A stretch of 35,642 nt of DNA from an uncultured Campylobacterales bacterium (GTDB taxonomy: Bacteria; Campylobacterota; Campylobacteria; Campylobacterales; Arcobacteraceae), in contig CANNFB010000021.1 of assembly GCA_947503785.1 (NCBI GenBank), positions 1-35,642 on the forward strand, given 5' to 3'. The notes beneath the pieces are model-generated. The model ran no database searches and was not told where the DNA came from. It saw nothing but the letters and a program-made list of their open reading frames with translations. Positions 15,118 to 23,431 of this stretch are shown here, in pieces; the first letter of the stretch is position 1, and the number at the start of each line of letters is the position of its first letter. Made by a program: the position numbers and the translations under genes.

Positions 15118-16869
15118 TCATCCACTGATCTCTTTATCTTTAAAGTAATTTTTATAAACTGATAATAAAGTTAACACTTGTGTTTTCTCTCCAGTAGAAC
15201 CATCTTCATACATTCTTATCATATCATTTTTTAATGAAATATCTTCAATTTTAAATATAGCATCTCTATAATATGAATCCATATATTCTTTTAAATCATT
15301 GTTTTCATTATACCAATAATCAAATGGATTCATATGATGCTTTGTAGCAAATGCATTTTTAGATATTCCTACTTTTTTCATTAAATATTTGTATGTTTTA
15401 ATTAATAATGTATTAAGAGTAAAAGTTTTCCCTAATAAAGTATATACTTTTCTTTTGTTTTTTGTGATTTTTCTGCCATTATGAGCATACTTAGATGCAT
15501 CAGGATATTTTTTAAGAATCCATTTATCATATATATTATTATTTGATCTCATTTCTATAGGTATAGTTAAGCAAAATGTAAAAAAATCTAAATCAGAGAA
15601 GGGTGAATATGACTCTGTATATTCTTGAATGATGAGAGGAGAACCCATATTCATACCATTAAAACCTCGATTATAAAAAGTAAATATCTCTTGATTTTCA
15701 TGTTTTTCAATATTATAATTAGCCAAGCTCTTTTCAAACTCATTTATTAATTTGGTTGAATAAGCACCACTACTAATTATATTTGATTGATTATTGTTGA
15801 ATTTTTCTAAATATGTTCCAGTAAGTACATTTGCTAGCATGCCAGTGTGTATTATACCAACTTTTTTTAAGTCAAGAAACCTAAGCATATCCCATACTTG
15901 AGCTGGACCACCATACAATACTAATCCAGCTGTCTTTTCAAAGATTTCATCTATAAAGAAAAGTGATAAACCATTATCTAGAGGTTTAAATATTAAATTT
16001 GTTTTTAATTCAGCTGATATTTTTTTTGGAATAACTTCATCAAAATAATTTGATTGTGAATATGTAATATTTGTAATATCTTTCACTTTTTTTGATAAAA
16101 CCCAAGTAGCCATTCTTGAATCTAAGCCAGCACTTAATTGGGCATAATTTTTATAGCTATATTCATTATTTTTTCTTACAATTTTCTCAACTGCAATATT
16201 AAATAAATCATCAATTTTCTCAATTATTTGATCTTCTGTCATTTTATAGTTAGTATTACTTTTAAATAAATGATATCTAGATACAATTAATTTGTTATTT
16301 GAAATTTTTAAATAGCAACCTGCTTTTAAATGTTTAATTTCTTGAAATAAAGTTAGATCATCGATCATATATCCATGAGTTAATAAAGAATAAGCTCCTT
16401 TTTTATCTAATTTATATGATATATTGTTTTTTTTCATTAAATCTATTAAATATTTAATTTCTGATGAAAATAATATTTTACCATTATTTTCATAATAATA
16501 AATTTGCTTGCTAGCAATTTGATCTGTAAAAACACTTATATTATTATTAAGTTTAAAATAGATTACACCACTAAAAGAACCTCTAAAATTTTCAAAAAAA
16601 ATTGTATTATTTATTTCAATAAGATCAATTAAGGTTTCTTTCCAATTAGTTTTCTTGGATGCCATCATCAGTTCATCTTTATTTAAAATAACTCCTTCTA
16701 GAGCAAAAACATAATCTTTTGTTTCAAAAAATATTTTATCTTTTTCAAATTTTGGAATACTTCTTTTTTCTATTGATATATCTGTATTGATATATTTATT
16801 TGTTATTAAATCATCTTCATTTTCTAAATCTGAATTTCTAATATTAACTGTTCCTACAATACCTGACAT
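15118..16869 (-). CDS. Asparagine-synthetase-like amidotransferase with a degenerate glutaminase domain
   Basis: This 583-residue protein has the two-domain AsnB layout. The N-terminus reads MSGIVG, whereas AsnB enzymes start MCGI with Cys2 as the glutaminase nucleophile; here it is Ser (codon TCA). Other glutaminase positions are also altered: the usual NGEIYN segment reads EGVILN, and the RDxxGxKPLYY segment reads TDQIASKQIYY. The synthetase domain keeps a PP-loop, S246-A-G-L-D-S251, with Ala in place of the usual first Gly. Asparagine-synthetase homologues in O-antigen loci, such as WbpS of Pseudomonas aeruginosa O6, amidate uronic acids. Given the neighbouring uronate pathway, ATP-dependent amidation of a uronic acid using free ammonia is a reasonable guess. 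The start has an AAAGGA ribosome-binding site. Confidence 0.85.
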   Translation of the reverse strand: MSGIVGTVNIRNSDLENEDDLITNKYINTDISIEKRSIPKFEKDKIFFETKDYVFALEGVILNKDELMMASKKTNWKETLIDLIEINNTIFFENFRGSFSGVIYFKLNNNISVFTDQIASKQIYYYENNGKILFSSEIKYLIDLMKKNNISYKLDKKGAYSLLTHGYMIDDLTLFQEIKHLKAGCYLKISNNKLIVSRYHLFKSNTNYKMTEDQIIEKIDDLFNIAVEKIVRKNNEYSYKNYAQLSAGLDSRMATWVLSKKVKDITNITYSQSNYFDEVIPKKISAELKTNLIFKPLDNGLSLFFIDEIFEKTAGLVLYGGPAQVWDMLRFLDLKKVGIIHTGMLANVLTGTYLEKFNNNQSNIISSGAYSTKLINEFEKSLANYNIEKHENQEIFTFYNRGFNGMNMGSPLIIQEYTESYSPFSDLDFFTFCLTIPIEMRSNNNIYDKWILKKYPDASKYAHNGRKITKNKRKVYTLLGKTFTLNTLLIKTYKYLMKKVGISKNAFATKHHMNPFDYWYNENNDLKEYMDSYYRDAIFKIEDISLKNDMIRMYEDGSTGEKTQVLTLLSVYKNYFKDKEISG

Positions 16870-16895
16870 TCTAAATCCTTTTAATTAAGTATATT

Positions 16896-18158
16896 CTAAT
16901 CTTCATTTTTCTTTAATAGGTGTAAAAACCAAAAACCTTGTAAAAATATAAAAATTGAATTTGAAATTGAAAATATATACAAGGCTTTTATTATATCATC
17001 GGTATAAATACCTATCATTAGGGATGAAATTTTAATTATTCCATAAAGTATTTCAATTTTTAAAGATAGGCTTTGTTTCTTAAAAAGCGTTGGAGCAAAA
17101 GATAAAGGGCTTATGATAAATGCCATTATTATCCATGGAAGAAGTGCTAACATATAATCACCTAAACTATTCCAATCATTTCCAAAAATCATTCCCATAT
17201 AATCTGATAAAATAATAAGTGATATCGATATAAAAAAAGCTAATATAACTTGAAATATTAAGAATTTATATATTTGTTTCATATATTTTATTTTATTATT
17301 TTTATAATTTATTATTTTTTCAGTTAGAACATTACTAATGGCTTGAGACAATATTCCAATTGGAATTTTAATGATTCTTAAAGCCATGGAATAAAAACCT
17401 AAAGTACTTGCAGCAAAATAAATACCTAATATAAACAATGGAATATTTGTAAATAAAGTATTAACTAAGGTATTCCATGTTGAATATTTTGGAAAATCTT
17501 TGTATTTTTTTGCAAGGGCTATTATTTTTATTTTTGATATTTTAGATATAAGTTTTTTATCTTTTATTATATTTTTAAATAATTTATTATTTGCAAAGAA
17601 ATGTGAAATTAATTGACCACTTATAAGTCCTGATGCTCCTTGATGTATAAACCCTATTGAAAGTTGAACTATTGCTGTTGATACGGATTTTATGATGGTA
17701 GCTTTTGCTAAATCTTTATATTGTTTTTTACGGTTATTATAATATCTGAGGATATTAAAAATACCTATTAAAAAAACCGCTAATGGAACAAAATAAAGCC
17801 ATATTTTTAATTCTTCATTTCTTAGTAGTGCAACAAAAGAATCGTTAAAAAACACTATTAAAACCAAGAGTATAAAAGATATTACACAATTAATAATAAA
17901 GCTTAATGCCAAAATATTTATAGCATCTTCATCTTTTTTTGGAAGCATAATCGCAAGTTCATATTTACCATTTACGATACTTCCTAAAATAGCTGAAATA
18001 GCTACAAAAATTGCAAAAAGACCAAAATCCTCAGGAGTATAAATTCTAGTAAGAATAGGACTAATAGAAATGGGAATTGCTTGAGCAATAGTAGTTCCTG
18101 TCATAAGAGTTAATATGTTACGATTAAACTCTGATTTTACTTTAACTTTATTAATCAT
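16896..18158 (-). CDS. wzx: Wzx-like oligosaccharide flippase
   Basis: This 420-residue membrane protein has about 12 predicted helices and the N-terminal pattern of the polysaccharide-synthesis (MATE-like) exporters: LTLMTGTTIAQAIPISISPI followed by LTRIYTPEDFGLFAIF and GKYELAIMLPK. Later segments such as GFYSMALRIIKIPIGILSQAISNVL are also characteristic. It should flip the undecaprenyl-diphosphate repeat unit across the inner membrane for Wzy. It lies between the small ORF (4-base gap) and the asparagine-synthetase-like gene. Confidence 0.9.
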   Translation of the reverse strand: MINKVKVKSEFNRNILTLMTGTTIAQAIPISISPILTRIYTPEDFGLFAIFVAISAILGSIVNGKYELAIMLPKKDEDAINILALSFIINCVISFILLVLIVFFNDSFVALLRNEELKIWLYFVPLAVFLIGIFNILRYYNNRKKQYKDLAKATIIKSVSTAIVQLSIGFIHQGASGLISGQLISHFFANNKLFKNIIKDKKLISKISKIKIIALAKKYKDFPKYSTWNTLVNTLFTNIPLFILGIYFAASTLGFYSMALRIIKIPIGILSQAISNVLTEKIINYKNNKIKYMKQIYKFLIFQVILAFFISISLIILSDYMGMIFGNDWNSLGDYMLALLPWIIMAFIISPLSFAPTLFKKQSLSLKIEILYGIIKISSLMIGIYTDDIIKALYIFSISNSIFIFLQGFWFLHLLKKNED

Positions 18159-18162
18159 TAAT

Positions 18163-18456
18163 TTAGATCCTAACTTTTTCTATGGCATAGCTAAATTCTT
18201 GATACTTTTTATGAAATTCAATATTAAAAAAAATATTTCTAATTGAAATAATTCCAAAAGTAGCGAAGTTATCTAATCTACATTTCAAATATTTTAGTAA
18301 TTCAATTAAATAACAATCTGTTCTTAAAAACTTAATTCTATGAAAAAAGACTTGAATTTTTATTATTATTTTAATTATATTGGAATATTTTCCACTAATT
18401 AATATAGTAATTAAGTTTGATTTAGGTTTTTCGATTGTCCTCATATATATATTCAT
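18163..18456 (-). CDS. Hypothetical small protein between wbpI and wzx
   Basis: A 97-residue open frame fills the 312-base gap between wbpI and wzx and ends 4 bases before the wzx start. The product is basic and rich in Ile, Lys and Phe, with a moderately hydrophobic stretch near LITILISGKYSNIIKIIIKI and two Cys. No family is recognised. Two in-frame ATG codons (residues 1 and 5) are possible and neither has a strong ribosome-binding site. It may be a genuine small gene, or the decayed remnant of a larger transferase gene once located here. Confidence 0.4.
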   Translation of the reverse strand: MNIYMRTIEKPKSNLITILISGKYSNIIKIIIKIQVFFHRIKFLRTDCYLIELLKYLKCRLDNFATFGIISIRNIFFNIEFHKKYQEFSYAIEKVRI

Positions 18457-18469
18457 TAATATTTTAATC

Positions 18470-19531
18470 TTAAAAGTTTACTAATTGATTGATAATAAGA
18501 CTACTGGCGATACCTTTACCATATAAATCAAGTGAATAGTTAGAATTAAATAATTTTTTTCTATTTTTATAATTATTTAAAATTTTATTTTTGTTAGCAC
18601 CAACAAGTAAATTAAATTTATTTTCAACTAGTTCAACCCATTCTGTTTCATCTCTTAATGTAATACAAGGTTTTTCAAAGAAAAAAGCTTCTTTTTGCAA
18701 TCCACCACTATCTGTCATTACTAAATCACAATTGTCTATTAACCAAACCATTTCTAAATAACCAATTGGTTCTATAAGTGTAAAATCAATAGTTATTCCA
18801 TTTTCCTCAATCATTTTTTTTGTTCTGGGATGTAGCGGTAAAATTACTTGTTTTTCTTTATTTATTTCATTTAATGATTCTATAATTGACTTTAATCTAT
18901 TACTGTCATCTGTATTCTCTGCTCTGTGTATTGTTGAAAGTATATATTTATTATCTATTTTGCAATTAGGTTTTACGGCAAGGTTTTTGTAGAATATTGC
19001 ACCATCTTGCATAACATCACCTGAATTCACAATTTTACAATCTAATTTATTATATCCCTCATTCTTTAGGTTATTTATTGCAGTAGTTGTAGGACAAAAT
19101 AATATATTACTAACTCTATCTGTTAATATTCTATTTACTTCTTCAGGCATTTTCATATTAAATGACCTTAATCCAGCTTCAACATGAGCTAATTTTATAT
19201 GTAGTTTCGAAGCTACAATTGCTCCGGCAAGAGTCGAATTTGTATCACCATATACCATAATCCAATCAGGTTTTTCTTTTAGTACAACTTCTTCAATTTT
19301 TTCTATCATTTGGCCTGTCATAGCACCATGAGATTTACCACCTATTCCTAAAAAATAATTTGGCTTTGGTATTTTCATTTCATGAAAGAATATATCTGAC
19401 ATATTTGAATCATAATGTTGTCCGGTATGAACTATTACTTCTTCTATATTATTATGATTAGCAATCTCTCTACTAACTGAACCTGCTTTTATAAATTGTG
19501 GTCTTGCACCTAAAATTGTTAATATTTTCAT
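18470..19531 (-). CDS. wbpI: UDP-GlcNAc/UDP-diacetamido-uronate 2-epimerase (WbpI-like)
   Basis: This 353-residue non-hydrolysing 2-epimerase has ILGARPQFIKAG at the N-terminus, HTGQHYDSNMSDIFF, VYGDTNSTLAGA, HVEAGLRSFNMKMPEEVNR and the C-terminal DSGGLQKEAFFF. These motifs fit both WecB and WbpI; the presence of wbpB, wbpE and wbpD directly upstream favours WbpI, which converts UDP-GlcNAc(3NAc)A to UDP-ManNAc(3NAc)A. The start overlaps the wbpE stop by one base (TAATG). Confidence 0.87.
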   Translation of the reverse strand: MKILTILGARPQFIKAGSVSREIANHNNIEEVIVHTGQHYDSNMSDIFFHEMKIPKPNYFLGIGGKSHGAMTGQMIEKIEEVVLKEKPDWIMVYGDTNSTLAGAIVASKLHIKLAHVEAGLRSFNMKMPEEVNRILTDRVSNILFCPTTTAINNLKNEGYNKLDCKIVNSGDVMQDGAIFYKNLAVKPNCKIDNKYILSTIHRAENTDDSNRLKSIIESLNEINKEKQVILPLHPRTKKMIEENGITIDFTLIEPIGYLEMVWLIDNCDLVMTDSGGLQKEAFFFEKPCITLRDETEWVELVENKFNLLVGANKNKILNNYKNRKKLFNSNYSLDLYGKGIASSLIINQLVNF

Positions 19532-20619
19532 TATAATTTTCCTTTTATAAAATTTATTTCATCATCAGAAACATATGGATTCATAGGAATTGACATAATT
19601 TCATTAGAAACAACTTCAGATATAGGAAAATCACCCTTCTTATATCCTAAGTACTCAAAGCATTCTTGTAAATGCAATGGCATTGGATAATGAACAGCTG
19701 TTGGAATTCCTTGTTCTTTTAAAGATGCTTGTACTTCATCTCTATTCTTAACTCTTACAGAATATTGTGCCCATGCTGATGTTGCTCTTTCATCTAAAAA
19801 TGGTAAAACTAAATCAGATTTAGATTTTAAAGCTTCAGTATATTTTTTTGCAACTTCTTGTCTTGAGCTCAAATCTTTTGGATAGTATTTTAATTTTATA
19901 TTTAAAACAGCTGCTTGTAATGTATCAAGTCTTCCACCCATACCAATATATTTATGATGATATCTTTTAGATTGTCCATGAACTCTTAATGATTTCATTT
20001 TTAAAGCTAATTCTTCGTTATTAGTAAATACAGCTCCTCCATCTCCAAAGCATCCTAATGGTTTTGCTGGAAAAAATGAAGTAGTTGAGATATCCCCTAA
20101 AGCTGAGTCTGTTGTGTTATTAAAAGTTGAACCAAAGCTTTGTGCTCCATCAACGATAACTTTCAAGTTATGTTTATTAGCAATAGATTGAATAGCATCC
20201 ATATCTGATGGTTGTCCATATAAAGATACAGGCATAATTGCTTTTGTTTTTGATGTGATTTTTTCTTCTATTAATGAAGGATCAATATTATAAGTCTTTT
20301 CATCAATATCTACAAATACTGGAACTGCACCTAAAAATGCAATTGTTTCAGCAGTTGCTATAAATGTAAAAGGAGTAGTGATTATTTCATCACCTGGTTT
20401 AATATCAAGTGCCATCATTGCAAGTAATAAAGCATCTGTTCCATTACTACAAGAAATTGCATATTTTGTATTAGTAAATTCTTTAAGTGAATTTTCTAAA
20501 GTACTTATTTCTTCACCCATAATATAATTTGATTTATTTAAAACAGCACTCATTGCTTCATCAATTTCTCTTTTATATAATTGATATTGATATTGTAAGT
20601 TTGCAAAATCTATCTTCAT
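19531..20619 (-). CDS. wbpE: DegT/DnrJ/EryC1-family sugar aminotransferase (WbpE-like)
   Basis: This 362-residue PLP-dependent aminotransferase has SCSNGTDALLLAM, DEIITTPFTFIATAE, VDGAQSFGS and the lysine segment FFPAKPLGCFGDGGA (Lys near residue 186). The segment MGGRLDTLQAAVLNIKL is typical of WbpE/WlbC proteins. It should aminate the 3-keto product of WbpB to UDP-GlcNAc(3NH2)A. It is flanked by wbpD (3-base gap) and wbpI (one-base overlap), matching the usual clustering of this pathway. Confidence 0.9.
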   Translation of the reverse strand: MKIDFANLQYQYQLYKREIDEAMSAVLNKSNYIMGEEISTLENSLKEFTNTKYAISCSNGTDALLLAMMALDIKPGDEIITTPFTFIATAETIAFLGAVPVFVDIDEKTYNIDPSLIEEKITSKTKAIMPVSLYGQPSDMDAIQSIANKHNLKVIVDGAQSFGSTFNNTTDSALGDISTTSFFPAKPLGCFGDGGAVFTNNEELALKMKSLRVHGQSKRYHHKYIGMGGRLDTLQAAVLNIKLKYYPKDLSSRQEVAKKYTEALKSKSDLVLPFLDERATSAWAQYSVRVKNRDEVQASLKEQGIPTAVHYPMPLHLQECFEYLGYKKGDFPISEVVSNEIMSIPMNPYVSDDEINFIKGKL

Positions 20620-20622
20620 ATT

Positions 20623-21204
20623 CTATTTTTCCTCTATTAATGTTACTACATCATTTTCTAATTTATATTTAGAATTATCAAATAAATCAATAGCAATATT
20701 TTCTTCATTAAATTCTAATCTATTTCCAGCAATTGAAACCCATCCAATTTGTTTACAAGGAACGCCAACCATAAGTGCAAAATCTTTTACATCTTTATTT
20801 ATAACAGTTCCTGCTCCAACGAGTGCATATTTACCAATAGTATTACCACATACTACAGTTGCATTTGCACCAATTGAACAACCACGTTTTAGAAGTGTAA
20901 TTTTAAACTCTTCACGACGCACAATAAAAGATCTAGGATTTATTACATTTGTAAAAACCATAGAAGGTCCTAAAAAGACATCATCTTCTACAACTACACC
21001 TTCATAGATTGAAATATTATTTTGAACTTTTACACCATTTCCAATATTTACTTGAGGGCCTACTACACAGTTTTGTCCAAACGAACAATTTTTACCAATA
21101 GATGTACCACTTAGTATATGTGAAAAATGCCAAATTTTAGTATCATCACCAATATTTACATCATTATCAACATAAGATGATTCATGATAAAAAAACTTTG
21201 CCAT
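20623..21204 (-). CDS. wbpD: UDP-2-acetamido-3-amino-uronate 3-N-acetyltransferase (WbpD-like)
   Basis: This 193-residue left-handed beta-helix acyltransferase has imperfect hexapeptide repeats throughout (for example IGKNCSFGQNCVVG and IGANATVVCGNTIGKYALVGAG). The start, FYHESSYVDNDVNIGDDTKIWHFSHI, is typical of WbpD/WlbB. It would acetylate the 3-amino group formed by WbpE using acetyl-CoA. The ATG overlaps the wbpB stop by one base. Confidence 0.9.
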   Translation of the reverse strand: MAKFFYHESSYVDNDVNIGDDTKIWHFSHILSGTSIGKNCSFGQNCVVGPQVNIGNGVKVQNNISIYEGVVVEDDVFLGPSMVFTNVINPRSFIVRREEFKITLLKRGCSIGANATVVCGNTIGKYALVGAGTVINKDVKDFALMVGVPCKQIGWVSIAGNRLEFNEENIAIDLFDNSKYKLENDVVTLIEEK

Positions 21205-22169
21205 TATTTAATCTTTTTACAGAATGGGTGATATTCACCTTTTAAACCAATTGCATCTTGGTTTCTAATGGCAGACACTGTTCTAATTGAACCATATGCT
21301 TCATCTAGACCAAATCCATTACCAGCTAAGATTTCTTCATAAGATCTTGTATGAAGGTCTTTAAATCCACCTGAGAATTCTATCTCATCACCATCAACTG
21401 TAATAGATCTAAATGTAGTTAGTCCTGAATCTCTTACATCTTGAGGAATATAGTCATAGTTTACAGATAAAAACCATCTAACATTTGCATGTTTTAGTTT
21501 AAAACCACCAGCATTTACATCTGGAGTTTTTAAATGTACAATATTTTCTTCTACATCTCCAAATATCCAACAAAGCATATCATAGAAATGAACTCCAATA
21601 TTTGAAGCAATTCCACCTGATTTAGATTCATCACCTTTCCAAGAAACAAAGTACCATTTTCCCCTTGAAGTTAAATATGTTAAATCAATATCATATACTT
21701 TATCAGGGTTTTCTTCTAATTCTTTTTGAACTTTTTCTTTTAGAGCAATAATAGAAGGATGAAGTCTTAGTTGTAAGATATTATGTACTTTCTTACCTGT
21801 TTCTTGTTCTATTATTTTTAATTGATCAATATTATGAGGATTTAGTACTAATGGTTTTTCACAAATAGCATCACATCCACTTTTTAATGCAAATCTTATA
21901 TGTGCATCATGTAAATAGTTAGGAGTAGTAATTGCCATATAATCTATTTTCTTTTCATTCTCTCTATGGTATTTATCTACAAATCTATCAAATCTTTCGA
22001 ACTCTGTAAAAAAACTTGCTTGTGGAAAATGTGAATCCATTATTCCTATTCCATCATATGGATCAAGTGCAGCAACTAATGTGTTACCTGTTTCTGTAAT
22101 TGCTTGCATATGTCTAGGTGCTATGTATCCTGAAGCACCTATTAGTGCAAAGTTTTTTTGATTTGGCAT
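21204..22169 (-). CDS. wbpB: Gfo/Idh/MocA-family UDP-GlcNAcA 3-dehydrogenase (WbpB-like)
   Basis: This 321-residue NAD-dependent oxidoreductase begins NFALIGASGYIAPRHMQAI, with the nucleotide-binding loop and the APRH segment seen in WbpB/WlbA. It also has CEKPLVLNPHNID with the conserved Glu-Lys-Pro and a later GGIASNIGVHFYDML with the conserved His. It oxidises C3 of UDP-GlcNAcA for transamination by WbpE. The gene starts one base after the stop of the 6-dehydrogenase gene. Confidence 0.9.
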   Translation of the reverse strand: MPNQKNFALIGASGYIAPRHMQAITETGNTLVAALDPYDGIGIMDSHFPQASFFTEFERFDRFVDKYHRENEKKIDYMAITTPNYLHDAHIRFALKSGCDAICEKPLVLNPHNIDQLKIIEQETGKKVHNILQLRLHPSIIALKEKVQKELEENPDKVYDIDLTYLTSRGKWYFVSWKGDESKSGGIASNIGVHFYDMLCWIFGDVEENIVHLKTPDVNAGGFKLKHANVRWFLSVNYDYIPQDVRDSGLTTFRSITVDGDEIEFSGGFKDLHTRSYEEILAGNGFGLDEAYGSIRTVSAIRNQDAIGLKGEYHPFCKKIK

Positions 22170-22170
22170 T

Positions 22171-23430
22171 TTACAGTCTCCCGTCGCTATTTTTTAAAAT
22201 AGATTTAATATCATAAACTACTTGGTCTTTATTTGAAAACTCTAAGTTTTTATATTTATCATGAGAAACAGCCATTACAATAGCTTCATAATCATCATAA
22301 TCTACATTATTATCTAAGTTTAAATCATATTCACGTTTAACTTCATCTTTATCAGCCCAATAATCAGAAACTGTAATATCACATCCAAACTCTTGAAGTT
22401 CAGAAATAACATCAATAACTCTAGAGTTTCTAATATCCGGACAATTCTCTTTAAAAGTAATACCAAGTACTAGTACTGTTGAACCTTCTATTTTATGACC
22501 TTTTTTAATCATTAGTTTTATTACTTGATTAGCTACATAAATACCCATATTGTCATTTAGTCTTCTACCTGCTAAGATAATCTCAGGGTTATAACCAATT
22601 TGTTGTGCTTTATGAGTCAAGTAGTATGGATCAACACCAATACAATGTCCCCCAACTAACCCTGGCTTAAACTTTAAGAAGTTCCATTTAGTTCCAGCAG
22701 CTTCTAGTACATCATTTGTATTAATTCCAAGTTTATTGAAAATAATTGATAATTCATTTACAAATGCGATATTAATATCTCTTTGAGAATTTTCTATTAC
22801 TTTTGCAGCTTCTGCTACTTTAATAGTAGGAGCAAGATGAGTACCTGCAGTTATAATACTTGAATATAGTGCATCTACTTTCTTACCAATTTCAGGAGTT
22901 GAACCAGCAGTTACTTTTAATATCTTTGTAACAGTATGTTCTTTATCACCTGGATTGATTCTCTCAGGCGAGTATCCACAAAAGAAATCTTCATTAAATT
23001 TCATACCAGAGAACTTTTCAAGAACTGGAACACAGTCTTCTTCTGTTGCACCTGGGTATACTGTTGATTCATAAATAACAATATCATCTTTTTTTAATAC
23101 TTTTCCAATAGTCTCAGAAGCTTTTATTAAAGGAGTTAAATCTGGTCTCTTATTCTTATCAATAGGAGTAGGAACAGTTACAATATAAATATTACAATCT
23201 TTAATATCTTCGATATTACAAGTAAACTTAATATTATTATCAATAGCTTCTTGAAGTTGAGCTTCATTTAGTTCTAGTGTTCTATCATATGCACGACTTA
23301 ATTCATCTATTCTTGTTTGATAGATATCTAAACCTACAACTTCATATTTTGAAGAAAATGCTGCTGCTAAAGGCAGACCTACATAACCAAGTCCAATTAT
23401 ACATATTTTACTATTACTCATATTTACCAT
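22171..23430 (-). CDS. wbpO: UDP-N-acetylhexosamine 6-dehydrogenase (TviB/WbpO-type)
   Basis: This 419-residue UDP-sugar 6-dehydrogenase has the Rossmann loop CIIGLGYVGLPLAAAF, VTVPTPIDKNKRPDL, YESTVYPGATEEDC, GYSPERINPGDK and the catalytic-cysteine segment GGHCIGVDPYY (Cys near residue 260). The sequence is closer to TviB/WbpO than to WbpA; in this cluster it should also supply UDP-GlcNAcA for WbpB. The frame extends eight codons upstream, but the start MVNMSNSK is chosen: the ATG at 23430 lies 9 bases after AAAGGAA and one base after the wbpP stop, avoiding a long overlap. Confidence 0.88.
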   Translation of the reverse strand: MVNMSNSKICIIGLGYVGLPLAAAFSSKYEVVGLDIYQTRIDELSRAYDRTLELNEAQLQEAIDNNIKFTCNIEDIKDCNIYIVTVPTPIDKNKRPDLTPLIKASETIGKVLKKDDIVIYESTVYPGATEEDCVPVLEKFSGMKFNEDFFCGYSPERINPGDKEHTVTKILKVTAGSTPEIGKKVDALYSSIITAGTHLAPTIKVAEAAKVIENSQRDINIAFVNELSIIFNKLGINTNDVLEAAGTKWNFLKFKPGLVGGHCIGVDPYYLTHKAQQIGYNPEIILAGRRLNDNMGIYVANQVIKLMIKKGHKIEGSTVLVLGITFKENCPDIRNSRVIDVISELQEFGCDITVSDYWADKDEVKREYDLNLDNNVDYDDYEAIVMAVSHDKYKNLEFSNKDQVVYDIKSILKNSDGRL

Positions 23431-23431
23431 T

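Noticed and set aside
6458-16869. Lasso-peptide gene cluster (PqqD-like B1, HprK-like kinase, asparagine-synthetase-like cyclase)
   Set aside because: No transglutaminase-like B2 protease is present. The asparagine-synthetase homologue belongs to a separate opposite-strand glycan operon over 6 kb away, and the small peptide has a Tat signal rather than a lasso leader with a ring-forming core.
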